A DNA stretch of 64,000 nucleotides from NCBI GenBank assembly GCA_001600455.1, contig BCKC01000001.1, forward strand, positions 5,978,441-6,042,440, in the 5' to 3' direction. The notes under the pieces are model-generated. The model made no database searches and was not told where the DNA came from. It was given only the letters and a program-made list of their open reading frames with translations. This stretch comes from Endocalyx cinctus (Eukaryota > Ascomycota > Sordariomycetes > Amphisphaeriales > Apiosporaceae). Both the position numbers and the translations under genes were made by a program. Below are positions 34,511-46,947 of the stretch, piece after piece. Numbering within the stretch: the first letter of the stretch is position 1; every line of letters starts with the position of its first letter.

Positions 34511-36151
34511 CCCGAAGTCAACCGATCCGTATGTGTGTTTATCTTATCCCACATAAGTCCTACTTGATCTACTTTTTAAAAAAGGCACTGTCAATTGCTA
34601 GTTCATCGAATCAAAGTTTTCAGATATCATATTTATGACATTATAAGTTTCACAAAATAGGCCTACGAAAAGAGATAATTGTGAAACGATGAAGGGTAAT
34701 AGTTTATATTGAATGAGAACAAATTGGTAGGCGATGTTGTGATACCTCATCTGTGTAGTGTAATACCTACGCTACATGTGCAGATGGATCTGAAATGTAG
34801 CGGTAGTCTGTCTATCTAGCGTAGTAGCGCCGGGTACGAAGAGCGGAATAAAAGAAAAGTTGATTCATCAGCAAAGTTGATTTCTAATAATATAATTTAG
34901 AATGCCAAGGAATTATGGTTTAGAGACATGAATGCAGTTAGATCTAGAAGAGGAAGATATACTAGCAAGTAAGACTAGGGCAGTTATCTTGCTCGGTTGT
35001 ATCGAAAGGGACAAAGGGGTCAAGAAAAACCTAAGAGGAACCATTCAGATTTGATGACGCAAATTAACCCGAAGGGCGTTTGCGGGGCAGAGGGGTAATC
35101 AATTGAGGATCTTGGGTGGCATTGTCACACGTTAATTACCGAGTCTCAATATATGATTGGTTAAAAGGAAATCATCGGACTTATTTAGGTATCTTTAGCT
35201 GCTTAACCACCTATTAAAAAAAGAAAAAGAAATAGGAAAAAGGGAAAAAAAAAATATATATATATATATACTGCCATGTGCTGGAATCTGATAAGTCTTC
35301 AGAGCAAAAAAAAAAAAAAAAAAAAAACCATCTCACTCAAAGCCCGTACCTATGGAGCTAGGCTGCTACGGAGTATTATCGTACAGTAAGATGCCTAACC
35401 TAGTGCATACTCATCATGTGTATGTATATACCAAACCATTCGAGGTCTTTATCTTTTTGAGTTCTATACTATTTATATGATTATTAATTATCCAATTCTT
35501 TCTTTCTTCAAAGGCCGTAATACATGATAAATAAATAAATATATAGCAACTATATTAACATGAAATACTTAAATACTGTTGACTGGACCTAATCATCTAC
35601 ATACTGTAGTACACTAAACCGAGAGTTAATCAAGAGTAGGAAGCGTCATTCTTACGAGTCTGAACCCACTAAAAGACGGGGACTTTCAGCACCACTACAA
35701 GTACGCAGTCAGGCAGTATATACAAAAAGGATCGGTATCCATTTGTTTTTTTTTTCCCCGTTGTTTTCTTGGAATTTGATCACTTTATCAATTTATTTAT
35801 TACCTTATACTTTTTGCCATTGATTTTTACCTTTGGTCCGTTTATTGGATTGGACTCCATTATTATACAATTTTATGACTCGCATTTTTCACAGTCACGC
35901 CAGTCCCAGATTGTATAAACTAAATCAAGCTTTCTACCGCCTCATCACCTGTTTAGCCCTCTTTTTACTTCTTTTTCCTCTTAACAACTAAATATACTAC
36001 ACCAAAATTCAAAACAATTAAATTATTAATCCAGGAACACAAAAGACGCACAAGGGGAGCCACCGCTACTTATCATTGGAAATATTTTATATGAATTGAT
36101 TCAAATTTCGCCGAACACGTCAGTCAAACGTCGATTTTCATTTATCATTGA

Positions 36152-36202
36152 ATGGTCGGGAGAGGAGAACTTTATCAATTTCTGAGGCGCATTCCGAACT
36201 GA
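36152..36202 (+). other. Upstream open reading frame in the bZIP leader
   Basis: A 16-codon frame starting MVGRGELYQF and ending in TGA, 170 nt before the main start codon. It assumes that the leader extends this far upstream. Confidence 0.35.
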
Positions 36203-36372
36203 GCGTGGTGCTATTCGTCAATCAAACGGGTGCAGACAACCCGTGTGGAAATTATTGAAAGAAAAAGAAATCAAAAGATTTAAAAAAATACAATCAAGAA
36301 AAAGAGAACCGATATAAACAACGACGACAACAACAAACTATATTCTTCATCGCTTAGCAGATCCTTTCGAAA

Positions 36373-38028
36373 ATGTCCGGCAGTTACGCTGGCCGAAGAG
36401 GCCCGGCCGTCAACGTGTCACAATTGCTTCAAGATCTGAACAGGGTACCAGACCCTGTACCGCCTCCCGATGATAATCGAAATCTCGAAGATGAATTGGC
36501 TATGTATACGAACACTACGTTCCTGGATTGGGACGGCGGTGATGAACGATCTAATCAAAATACAACTGCGAATTTGGATACTCATTCATCTGCGACATCG
36601 CCAACCGATGCGGTTGGAAATTTAACCAATTTTGATTTCGGTCTTTCAGGTTAGTATTGGTGATATTTCTTATTTTCAATTCTTACTTTGACTATTGTTC
36701 TCATTGTCTTTGAAAATGCATATTGCCCATACTCATCGCAATAATATTTTTGCATGTTTACCTATGATATTTCATTTTCTTATGATTATTCCCTTAACTC
36801 CCCGCACTTTTTATTATTGCGCCATTCAGGGCACTTCTTACTATTCGCATACTACGACCATCTTCAATCACCGATGGTCATGTAGCCTCATCCAAGGAAT
36901 AATGCTCGGACACTACACTTTAAGACCGCATTGCAGTGCATCGCACCCCGTCCTTCTTACCCGTTCCAACCATACAATAACCCCTACCCCACCTTGTGAC
37001 CTTTTCGTTTGTTTATACTCGACATTTTGCAATCTCCCCTTATGGAGACATGATTGGCATTTTCCAGGAGTTGGTTGCATCGGATTACTTTTTTGCTTCT
37101 TGGGTGGCTGTATTTTTACTATTTGGGGGGTAGGAGCTAGTGGTGGTACCCAGTCTTCTCTGCAGTCGACAGACTGGGTTACTATGGCGCAATCCGAGCT
37201 ATGGTGCAATATCCCGTGACCTGGAGCTATCTTAGGAGTACCGGGGGGTAATCATCAAGTACCTTCACTTTCTATTTCTCGACCATCAATCACAAAACGC
37301 GATGGCTTTTGGTTTATATCTTTTATCTGGAGACGAAGTCGTCATTTATGGTGCTCAGCACCTCAACTCCCCCACAACGCCAGCGTACTCCTTAATTTAT
37401 TAATGTTTTTTTTTTTTGTGTTTAAATTGTCCAATATTCTCTTTCCCCATCCACTAGGTTATATGCCTAACATTCCGCCATGACCTCAGGTGATTTTCAT
37501 GGCTTCGATTTTCAAACATATCCGACGCCAGCTGTCTCGACCTACTCGGACACAGTAGGAAACTTACAGCCCATTCAACCTTCTCCCACATTTTCCCCCA
37601 ACGGGGCCCACCAAAACACATATGCTTCGCCACTGCACCCTGGGGGCGAGAAGAGAAATTCCGAAGCCGCCGCGGTACCAACACGTCGACAAATTTCCTT
37701 TGAAGAGCAGTCGCGTCTAGCTGCCGAGGAAGATAAACGGAGGCGTAACACAGCAGCCAGTGCCCGTTTCCGAGTGAAGAAGAAGGCCCGGGAGCAAGCT
37801 CTCGAGAAGCGAGAGAAGGAACTAAGCGATAAAGTCAGCTCACTCGAGACTCGCATTCAGTCTCTAGAGACAGAGAATAAATGGTTAAGAGATCTCGTCA
37901 TGGAAAAGACCGGTGGTGGCGAAACACTTCTCACAAAGCTACTCGACAAACGGACGGAGATTTCACCCTTGGGAATCGCGAAAGAGGACACAGATTCGTC
38001 CAAGGCCGAGACTAAAGAGGCTATATGA
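36373..38028 (+). CDS. bZIP transcription factor, Cys-3/MetR type (sulfur regulation)
   Basis: Two exons (36373-36649 and 37490-38028) separated by an 840-nt intron give 271 aa. The splice joins C-T-T-T-C-A-G to GTGAT and reads F-G-L-S-G-D-F-H-G-F-D-F without a break. The N-terminus is an acidic/Asn-rich activation region. The basic region K-R-R-R-N-T-A-A-S-A-R-F-R-V-K-K-K (about 175-191) and the zipper up to N-K-W-L-R-D-L are very close to Neurospora CYS-3 and Aspergillus MetR, which switch on sulfate uptake and sulfur assimilation when sulfur is limiting. The donor GTTAGT is sound. An acceptor at 37457 would lead to a stop, so the one at 37489 is chosen. An ATG at 37480, inside the intron's last 10 nt, is in frame with exon 2 and could start a 182-aa form if the intron is retained or a second promoter is used. 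Confidence 0.88.
37145..37180. repeat. 9-bp inverted repeat inside the bZIP intron
   Basis: ACCCAGTCT and AGACTGGGT separated by 14 nt. With a second 7-bp stem (GACCATC/GATGGTC near 36857-36880), it suggests a structured intron. Confidence 0.6.
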
Positions 38029-38708
38029 TTTGATGAATTGCCTCGGGTTGAAGGATCACAAAGTTAAGGGATATGCATTACGGAATCGGCGTTGTCGGCG
38101 GGGTTTGCTAGGGTTGAAATACGGGTATATTTCAAGTATATATTGTGATTTCACAGCGATTTGACGTTTTCTTACTTTAACGCCGTTAGTGTCCCTCGGC
38201 GTCTAAAAATATTAGATGGATACTAGGGACTTGCGTTCCGACCAAATAAAATACTTGGTCTTTCAAAAATTTAGTTTTCTACGCTGTCTTCTTGTAGTAT
38301 ACGCTAGTGTATTGATAGTATTGTATGGCTAAAGTCATCTGCAATGTAGCCGAACATATCATATTTATAAGTATATTTATAAGTTACGTCGACCTCTCCG
38401 ATAGCTCACTTTATCCGTCTGATGTTTCGACCTTTCATCCCGTTGATCTGAGCTCATTAAGACGTATTGTGTACGCACTTACCAGAAATAGGTATTGCGC
38501 ATGAGCTCGGTCCAATCATGCGAAATGATCTAGGCTGCAAGATATGATATATACTTCCCTAAGTACTTGAGCCTGTACATTTGTTGTTTTATAACAAGAC
38601 CTTTTTTTTCCCCTTTTGGCTTAACCATGTTGCAAAGATGTATATAGACATGTAAATAAGTAAATATACAAGAGAATTAGGATATAACAACCACCAGTCT
38701 TCCACAAT
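38029..38708. other. Convergent 3' spacer
   Basis: AT-rich 680 bp between the bZIP gene and the next minus-strand gene. It has a 2 x 12-bp direct repeat (ATATTTATAAGT, about 38361-38384). No gene. Confidence 0.55.
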
Positions 38709-39245
38709 TTATTCGGCTTTCTCACCGGTACCGTTCGCCCCATTTTCGCTTCCTTTCTCCTCCTCCTCCTCCTCCTTCTTCTTCCTTAAAGCGGCTAGCC
38801 GCATCTGATTCCGCTTCCCCAGAATCCGCAGGGTGTTCTCCCGCTCGATATCGGCCATCTGCTCCCAATTGGAGATCCGGCTCATGGTCCCGTCCACGTT
38901 GACCACCAAGGGGCCCAGGTGATCGAGCTTCACGCCCGTCCCGTCCACCGAGAGCTTGGTGATCGCGTCCTCCGGGGTGGGTTCCGGGAGGGGCAGGGGG
39001 GATTTATTTTGTGACGATGGGGTTTGGTCTTCTTGATCTTGAGGTTGTGATGATGATGAGGAAGCCATATTTCTGGTGCGGTTTGAAAACGTAAAAGCCC
39101 TTATGTTTCTAGGACTGCTTGGGAATAATGAGGGTGAAGAGGACCGAGTTGTTATTAGTTGCTCTCCGTGTGCTATTATTCGCTGGTGATGATAATGGCG
39201 ATACGAGTTATGTAGTATGCTACGGAGTGAACGATGGGCTCTCAT
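38709..39245 (-). CDS. Conserved small protein, probable mitochondrial presequence
   Basis: Single exon, 178 aa. Residues 1-60 are rich in Arg, His and Ser with almost no acidic residues, as in a mitochondrial targeting sequence. An in-frame Met at residue 60 could start a cytosolic form. The conserved core near 100-155 contains G-P-L-V-V-N-V-D-G-T-M-S-R-I-S-N-W, then E-R-E-N-T-L-R-I-L-G-K-R-N. I recognise this block from uncharacterised eukaryotic proteins but know no established activity. The C-terminus is a Lys/Glu tract ending in G-T-G-E-K-A-E. Its start codon is 550 bp from the divergent polynucleotide kinase gene. Confidence 0.75.
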   Translation of the reverse strand: MRAHRSLRSILHNSYRHYHHQRIIAHGEQLITTRSSSPSLFPSSPRNIRAFTFSNRTRNMASSSSSQPQDQEDQTPSSQNKSPLPLPEPTPEDAITKLSVDGTGVKLDHLGPLVVNVDGTMSRISNWEQMADIERENTLRILGKRNQMRLAALRKKKEEEEEEKGSENGANGTGEKAE

Positions 39246-39797
39246 CTCCTACTACGAAATTACGTTTTCTGTCTTGAATTTCTTTACTCAAGAAAACTTA
39301 TGAGTTGTGAGTGATCACGAGGGAGAAAAAAAGGAAATCAATTAGTTCTTGTTTTCAAATTCCGTCGTCGTGCTTCCTTTTGCTTCGAGAATTCACAGGA
39401 AGACGCAGAACAGCGGGTGGATCCGACGAATCTTCGACGGCGTTCTGAACCCCCAAGTCCCCCAAATATACACGGTATACACTGTATATTTGACACTGCT
39501 CAACGTGCTCCCGTCCACGGGTGTGGCCCGAGTGGACACTAGCTGTAAATCCCGTGATTTCGCGATAGCTGTTGGAGAGCTACTGCCCCACTTGTTTCTC
39601 CTTTTCCGCGTTACCCAATTGTCTATCGCGCCTTCGTAAGTACCTTAAGTATCTTATTCAACTGATATCGACGTTGTTAAACGTAAACGTGAATCGACAC
39701 GTTCACATATATGTTAGAGCCTCTCCGAAATTCGTACTTGTATTTGGCCAAACGCCCAGGGTTATTATTATTATTTCCCGGCTTCAAGCGTGGCATC
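39246..39797. promoter_or_regulatory. Divergent promoter region (small protein / PNKP)
   Basis: 550 bp between divergent start codons. An in-frame upstream ATG at 39711 could extend the PNKP protein by 29 residues; the model starts at 39798, where the Lys/Pro-rich leader begins. Confidence 0.45.
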
Positions 39798-41635
39798 ATG
39801 AGCCCCTCGTCTCCAAATTCGAGAAAACGGCAGGCGACCGAGAAGTCTATATCGCCCCCACCGGTGAAGAAACGGACGGCGCAAAGTAACATATCGAGTC
39901 CGTAGTACCCCACCCCTGTAGACAAAATGATCCCTTATTTTTTTTTTTTTTTTAGGTGCCTATTACTTGCTAACCATATAAGCGATCGCGCTCGGCATTT
40001 CAAACAGAGGGTGCCGTGGCCAGTTTCTTCACTCCGACGTCCCAGAAGCCGAAAGATCGGACAACTTGGACGGAGCGCGCACCTAAAGACGGCGGAAACG
40101 CCGTGGCCACGCTGCTGGTTGGTCGGTACGAGCCAGAATCGGACCAGCAGGATCAGAAGGAGAAGAAGAGGCGCAAGATCGCCGCCTTCGATCTGGACTC
40201 GACCTTGATCGTGCCCGCGTCCGGGAAAAAATTCGGCAACGACCCCGGCGATTGGAAATGGTTTGACCCGTGCGTCCCGGTGCGGTTACGGGAGATGTAC
40301 GAGAAGGAGGAGTAAGTCACTTACCCCCCCTCCTCGCGCTAGTCGGCATCTACGAAATGAATTTTCTGCCGTGCCGCTGCATGCATCACGCTATCTATCT
40401 ATCTACTGTCATCGCTATATATAGATACATATTGACCAAAAAACAAAAAAGCTACCGTATCATAATACTGAGCAACCAAGCCGGCCTGACCTTACACCCG
40501 GACCCGAACGCCAAGGGGCCCAAGAACGGCGGGAAAGCCAAAGTGGCCAACTTCAAGCAGAAGTGCTCCGCCGTACTAGCGCAGCTCGGCATCCCGACGA
40601 CCGTCTACGCCGCGACGGCCCGGGACATATACCGGAAGCCGCGAACGGGTATGTGGGCCGAGGCGTGCGCGGACTACGGTTTATCTTCGACCGACGCAAA
40701 AGAAGGAGGAGGAGGGGATGATGATGCCGTCGTTGATCTAGCGAACAGCGTGTTCGTAGGGGATGCCGGAGGAAGGATTGCTTCCGCCGTTAATAATAAT
40801 AATAACGAGAAGAAGGATTTTAGCTGCTCGGATCGGAATTTTGCTCATAACGTCGGGATCCCTTACGTGACGCCCGAGGAGTTTTTTCTCGGCGAGACGC
40901 CTCGCGAATACGCGCGGGAATTTGACTTGGCGGCTCATCCCTACCCTAAGGAGACTACGACGGAGGAGGTGTTATTCGAGAAGAGTGCGAAGGGAGGCCA
41001 GGAAATAGTGCTGTTCGTCGGTCCGCCCGGCGCGGGGAAGAGTACGTTCTACTGGAAGCATCTGGAGCCGCTGGATTACGAGCGCATCAATCAGGACACG
41101 CTCAAGAGTCGGTCTAAATGCATCAAGAGAGCGTCGGAACTCTTAGGCGAGGGGAAATCGCTGGCTATTGGTAAAAGAAAAACCCCCCTCTTTACTTTTA
41201 CTTTTTCTTATTTTTTTTTTTTTTGCTAACGTGATATATGTCCTATAGATAACACGAACGCCGACGCAGCAGGTAGGAAGGAGTGGACCGAGCTCGCGCA
41301 AAAGCACAAAGTGACCATCCGCTGCGTCTGGTTCAAAACGCCGAAAGCCATCTGTGAACATAACGACGTCGTACGGGCGCTGGGTAAAACGGTAAGCGTC
41401 TTATTCAGCTTCTTTTTCTTCTCCAAAAAAAAAATATCTGACTCTTTTTTTTTTTCTTCTTCTTCAGATGAATCCCGAATCTCGCGCGGCGCTTCCGGCT
41501 CTCGCCTTCAACGGCTACTTCTCGCGCTTTCAGGAGCCCAAGGTCAAAGAGGGATTCCTCGACGTCACAGAAGTGGAGTTTCGATTCCGGGGTTCCAAGG
41601 AGGAGTATGATGTCTGGGGTCGATACTGGAATTAA
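39798..41635 (+). CDS. Polynucleotide kinase 3'-phosphatase (PNKP/Pnk1)
   Basis: Five exons give 473 aa: 39798-39885, 40008-40311, 40452-41170, 41249-41391 and 41468-41635. The N-terminus is basic with no FHA domain, as in yeast enzymes. The HAD phosphatase motif A-F-D-L-D-S-T-L-I places catalytic D91 and D93, and I-I-I-L-S-N-Q-A-G follows. The kinase P-loop G-P-P-G-A-G-K-S-T is at 321-329, with the R-I-N-Q-D lid-side motif after it. The enzyme removes 3'-phosphate and adds 5'-phosphate at DNA breaks, making ends ligatable. The first splice (donor GTAACA, phase 1) forms the K-G-A-V-A-S-F-F-T-P segment. Introns 1 and 3 contain long T tracts. Low-complexity Gly/Asp and Asn runs sit in loops (about 215-255). 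Confidence 0.93.
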
Positions 41636-42714
41636 AATGAGTTTGGGAAGTAGGTGGTTTAGACGAAAGACTACGAATAGATCGTTATCGGCCGGTGGTC
41701 ATATCCATTTTAGAATCATTCTACCATGCATTGCTGCTTAGTCGAAGCTCAGGAGAGCGTCTTTACGGACGAGATAGACTCGGCAGCAGAAACAAGGCAC
41801 CATCGATGCCCTATCACTAGAACAGATAGACTACAAATATCTATAGACGAGTTACACGGTGCACTTATAGGCAAGAGGACTTGTTTATTCAGACGAATAT
41901 TTACGCATTTGAGCAATAAAAAACTATCTGCATCAGAGTTGATCATGTAAGAATACAAATAGTGAAAAAGAAACCTAGATACAGGAAAAGGACAAAGTAG
42001 AAAGAAAAAGCAAAGGGAGAATATATATAAAGGGAACTTAGCAAAAGGGAGAACTTGTCGCTGCTTCTTTCTGCTTCATCGCCTGCTTGATAATCTTGGG
42101 TCTCGGTCTATGCCCTTCTACCTGGTATCTATCGTCGCGACCGCTCTACTTAGGTATCATTGATCCACGCACGTACACCGAACTTCTCTTTTTCCTCGTC
42201 TGTTTCCGACTTCCTCTCGTCAACAACCACTCTTAAAAAAGTTAGATGAATGATGAATGCACCCTTCCCCGTAAAGCATGTTGTGGTGTTTTTTTTTCTC
42301 TCTTTTAATACGCCGTCCTATGCCGAGAAAAAGGAAAGGGAAATCAATGCTGACCACCTCTCGTGTGTCGTTCTCGTTTTCTGAGGTCAAACTAGGATGA
42401 AGAATCACTAGAAAGGCCTCAATAGAGTAAGACTATGCATCCGTCCTCCTGTCATCTCACGTGTGATTTGCTAGTCCTGCATCTTCTTGTGATTCTTTGT
42501 CGTCATAAAGCAAATCAACCCGGGTCTTCATAATCATTACACACTAGCTTCTTCCGAGCGCATGTGTGTATGTCATCGACTCGAAAAAAATAACTCATTT
42601 GTCACCTAATAGGCTTCCGCGCACAATTTTTTTTTCCCGCAATGGTGCCACACATCCCATTCAATTGACTCAATGGGATGTGCTAAAAATGGGCGGTTTA
42701 AAAAAGAAAAAGAC
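41636..42714. other. Convergent intergenic region (PNKP / Kgd4)
   Basis: About 1.1 kb, no supported gene. Short frames around 41726-41950 overlap on both strands without coding features. Confidence 0.55.
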
Positions 42715-43363
42715 TCAACCGAAGAGGGCGGCACCACCACTCTCGATAGCCTCAATCTCAGCGGCGCTAAGAGAAGCCCTTCGGAATCTTGCGGGAAGTT
42801 CGTTGCGGTCGAAGAAAACACCCTTAGGGGCCTCGACGGGGCCAAGCTTGGAGGCGGGTATAATACCGATCGACTTGGACAGGGGACCGTGCTGCTGGGC
42901 CGAGTCGCGGTAGGCGGAGAAGCTAGCGTGCGAGTTGCCGCCGTTACCGCTGATGGGCTTCATCGTGGGGAGAGCACCGGTGGGGGAGGCCGGGTGAGGC
43001 TGAGGGGTATGGTCAACATTCTCTGTCGGGAGGTTATGTTAGCATGCTGGCATGGTGGAACTTTTTCCCTCTCAGGGTATAAAATACGAATCATAAAAAG
43101 ACAGGTGGCAGTGGAGGATGGCCCAGTAAAAAAAATTATGCGATTGCAAAAAAAACAATTATACGTAGTCATAAAATAGTTTTGACAATTGTAACTCGAG
43201 TTCCTACGGTTATATGCATGCCAAGGGAGGGAAAAAAAAAAAGAGGAAGAGCAAAAGAAAGTTTAAGCTTACCAGGAACAGATCGCTTGCCGACAAATCT
43301 GATCAAAGGTGCGCGCTCAGCGCCGTGAGCGACAGCTTGACGAACAGCTCGAGTAGCGAACAT
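42715..43363 (-). CDS. Kgd4/Ymr31-like subunit of 2-oxoglutarate dehydrogenase (MRPS36 family)
   Basis: Two exons (43363-43273 and 43022-42715) with a 250-nt intron give 132 aa. The N-terminus M-F-A-T-R-A-V-R-Q-A-V is an amphipathic mitochondrial presequence. P-L-I-R-F at 19-23 and the C-terminal L-P-A-R-F-R-R-A-S-L-S-A-A-E-I-E-A-I-E-S-G-G are the two conserved ends of the KGD4/MRPS36 family, once listed as a ribosomal protein. The established role is to tether the E3 component (dihydrolipoamide dehydrogenase) to the E1-E2 core of the complex in the matrix. The middle is Pro/Ser-rich, as is usual for the family. The intron is longer than most here and has poly-A and T tracts. Confidence 0.82.
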
Positions 43364-46300
43364 TTTGATTTTTGAGATTGACGAGAAAAAAAGAGGTATA
43401 GGTGTAAGTTGAGAAAGGTGTGAATGTGAAAGGTTGGGTTGAGACAGAGATCAGGGAATTGTCTTATTAAAAAAAAAGCTTGGTAGATTGTGCGGTTCGG
43501 TGCGGTTCGGGTCAGATCGGCAGGCTTTTTCTCTTTTGTTTTTTTTTTTTTTAAAAAAAAAAGCTGGGGGCGTGTAACGTGTAATTATGGAGTGAACGAA
43601 TTTTCAGTGTCACAATTTTTTGAAAATGATTTCGAATGAGCAAAGCCAACGAAGAGAAGAATTTATTAAAAAAAAAAAAAAATGGTATAAAAAATAAATC
43701 CACGAAAAGTGAAAGTCGATATTGAAAGGAGAACCGAGGGAAGTTAAGTGGAAGTTTACTACGAGTAGGCGCAATTCGGAAATCGGGTTTGAGTTCAGAA
43801 GAGGACAAGCTCAGTTACTTTTCATGTGAAAGTTTTTTTTCGTTGCAAAGATAGCGAAGTGTAGTAATTCTTTAGGCAATTGTAGTGTATAATAGTTAGT
43901 TCCTTAAGGTCGGGGTAAAGGACGTTTTAACAACTTTTAGTTACTATTTAGTGAAAGGACGGAAGGGTTAGGAAAGGAAGATGAAAATCAGAAGAGGGGA
44001 AAATAGTAAATAGGGGTCTTGACGCAAGTACTTAAAAGAACTTTAAAATAAGGATGAACGGAAAAGTTAAGAATTGACTTTAGGAATTAACTTGTCAGAT
44101 AAGTTCTTATGTGTCTGAAGGATTATGTAGAAAGATATACTAACCATACTCAACATGTAAAAGACAGAGAGAATCGTTCGATTTTCTCTATTATCAACCA
44201 TTTCCCCCACTTCAAGAATTACCAATACAACATCAACAAACACGGGGGGCTGCGATTTTCGGAGTTTGGAAATAACACCTTTTCCAAGATTTCTTACGTC
44301 CTGTAATCTATTACATAGTAAATAGGTATCTTACCTTACCCTAACTTAAGGTCAAGGGTACGCTATACTACCTAAGTACAGTACAGTAGTATGCTTAAAT
44401 TACATACCCCCCGGATTTCTCATTTCTTAACTTATCACATCATAAATTACACAAACTGTTCCCGTAGGAAGGAGATCTACTATTAAATAACGTCATAACA
44501 AACGCCCAAATTAATATAACTAGAACTTAATGGTATTACGTATATTTCTAACTATATATATACTTATTTCTATATATGCATATATTATTTTCAGTATACC
44601 AACATTCTGGATGTATTATAATATCTGTTGGTTTATGTATAGGTTATTGAACCAAAAGAGTAAGAGGTGGGATAAGACTCCGAGCAGTCCGAATTTAATC
44701 CATCCATTCTTTGGTAATGCACATCCAATGATCCCACACCCCATCTAGCAGAACTAGGTACATACACCTGTCGTTCTCAGCCTCCACATCCGCCATACCA
44801 TTGCATTGCATACTGCATTATCAACGTGACAAGGCCTTGATTCCCTTTCGTTCTAAGCCCGATAGGTCTATACCGTCCTTGCGCGAAATCGCACGGAGTT
44901 TCTTGTGGGGGTGTTTAAAAAAAAAAATAAGAAAAAGAAAAATGAACCGCGGATCTATTTGAGGAGATGCTGATTTGGACAAACCAACCCTGCTTCGTCA
45001 CAATGCCTAGACTTTTTCTACATGTGTACGCGTCCACGAGGACCTCGGCCTGCATGTTATCAATGCAGCTTATGGGTGGTAAAAGCTGGTCATGAATACG
45101 GAGTAAATTCATCTTAATTCTTGTCTAGGCTAAGCGGTGCTTCCTTAGCGAAGTCCGGGGTCCAATGGAGAAGGGGTTGAACTTCTACACTAGAAGCTAG
45201 AAGCTAAAAGCTAGGTTAAAAGGAAGCCTTCGTCTACATCATCACTTTTTCGAGTAGGCTTGCATCCTACCTTAAATATACATACATATATACCTACCGT
45301 ACGCTACAGTATACATGAACATTTTTTATTTATTTATTATGAATCCAACATCGTAAGAGATAAAAAAACCAATGTGGAAACTCCGGCGCCCGAGGCCCGC
45401 ATCTTACTTTGTACAGTAGCATACATAGTGTAGGTGCAGTTGCAGTACCGGGACGACACAGCCAAGGGCATCCTGGAGCCGCCGTGGGGTATCCATACTC
45501 TGCTTCTTTCTTCGCTTCCCATACTTTCTTCTGCAGCTTGTTGCAGTGTATATGTAGCTAAAGGCTTAGTTAACCTCGGTACTTATGTACTTAGGTACCA
45601 AAATACCCAAACTACCAAAAATACGCTGGTCCTTTGGGCTGAAATATTTCTCAACTAAACACCTAAAGATCCTACATATATATACTGTACTATTTCTAAA
45701 AAATAAGCGGACTCGCCAACTCATATTTGTAAAATCCTTTAGAGTTCAAGACACTTTAGATTGTAAGACATAAGACACAGATGACTGTCTGCGACACACC
45801 CAGACACCTTATAATTTGTGGTTTCACAAGAAAAGTTTTCGCTTTGCTGCGGTAGAGAGGGACTTATCCTTTTGGGAAGTCAAGTCAGAAAGGTTCAAAA
45901 AGTCGAATCATAATTGTGCGTACCCCGCGACGCATCGTCTGATGCGGAGTTAAGAAGAGGTTGTCCTGTCTTTACTTGTACGTGGGGCTAGAATAATAAT
46001 AATATTAATAAATAAGCTCTTGAAAGATCTCTTTACCCAATGTTCGGATCCGCCCGAAGCTTGCTTTGTCCCCATTTTAACAAAAAAGGAAAGAAGGGAA
46101 AAAAATAGAAGAAATTTCCAAAACACATAAGTTTTCATAATACATTCGTTATATTATGGAAAAATTATAGATCGTCTCCAGTTTCAAGGAGCGAAATCGG
46201 CGTCAAAGCCAGTCTCATTTCACATCACATTTGTCTACTACAGTATGTATGTATGTACTGTACTATGTAGTGATAAATATGCTAGCCCACGAAAATGTAT

Positions 46301-46947
46301 AATCAAGGTCTAGTTACGTGTATGTATGTGTGAATAGTAGCTAATTCTTGAATTGACTGGCCAAGACCTTTATTATACACGACCCAGATTCAATATAAAC
46401 CTTCTCTATAACTCATTTACTCAATCTACGATATAGATTTTGGAGGAAGGGGAATTGTTATTTTATCAATACTTTTTACTTCACTGCATTTTTAGCACCC
46501 TCTGAGGAGATTCTAGGAAGATGTTCTACATTACTCCTGGGGAGGGCTAGAAATGCAGTGAAATCTCACTCGGTCACTGGTTTATGTATATATCTGGCTC
46601 GTGCACACCAAAACTGTCTAAAAGTGGTATAACGTCTTGGCGGTATTGAAAGGGCGCTTAAGGGATACACACCAAGTTGCAGTTGACCCCCCTGCCAACT
46701 TTTTAGACCGGTCAACTGCAAGCTCCATACCCATCCCATCCCACTTGCGCTAGTGGGACGACAAGAATAAAACGTTAAAACTCAAGGTTACATTTCCAGT
46801 ATATACATATAAGATGTGTCGTACTACATATACATGAACGAGAAGTTTTGAAATGAATACAATAAGAGCAAAAGTGAAAATAAAGTTCACGTCCCATCTC
46901 ACGAAGAGGCGAACGAAGGAGGGGAGAAAGGTCGCTTGGTCCTAAAA
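43364..46947. other. Long AT-rich intergenic region
   Basis: 3.6 kb without a supported gene. It contains a 2 x 10-bp direct repeat TGCGGTTCGG (43491-43510), poly-A/T tracts at 43541-43562 and 43668-43681, and a short (GTAT)n run near 46244-46257. It covers the promoters of Kgd4 and TYW2. Confidence 0.5.

Larger units (their letters stand above)
32653..36372. other. Long intergenic region upstream of the bZIP gene
   Basis: 3.7 kb with no supported intact gene. Contents: a weak coding-like relic around 33040-33330; an ATGT microsatellite (about 34347-34366); a 12-bp-stem hairpin (34483-34510); an (AT)n run near 35254-35270; a 22-nt poly-A tract (35306-35327); and the probable long leader of the bZIP gene from about 36.0 kb, with small upstream frames (for example 36152-36202). 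The size fits a complex regulatory region. Confidence 0.5.

Noticed and set aside
37458..37482. bZIP intron acceptor at CACTAG (37457)
   Set aside because: Phase 1 joining there reaches a TGA at once; the acceptor at 37489 gives the full open protein.
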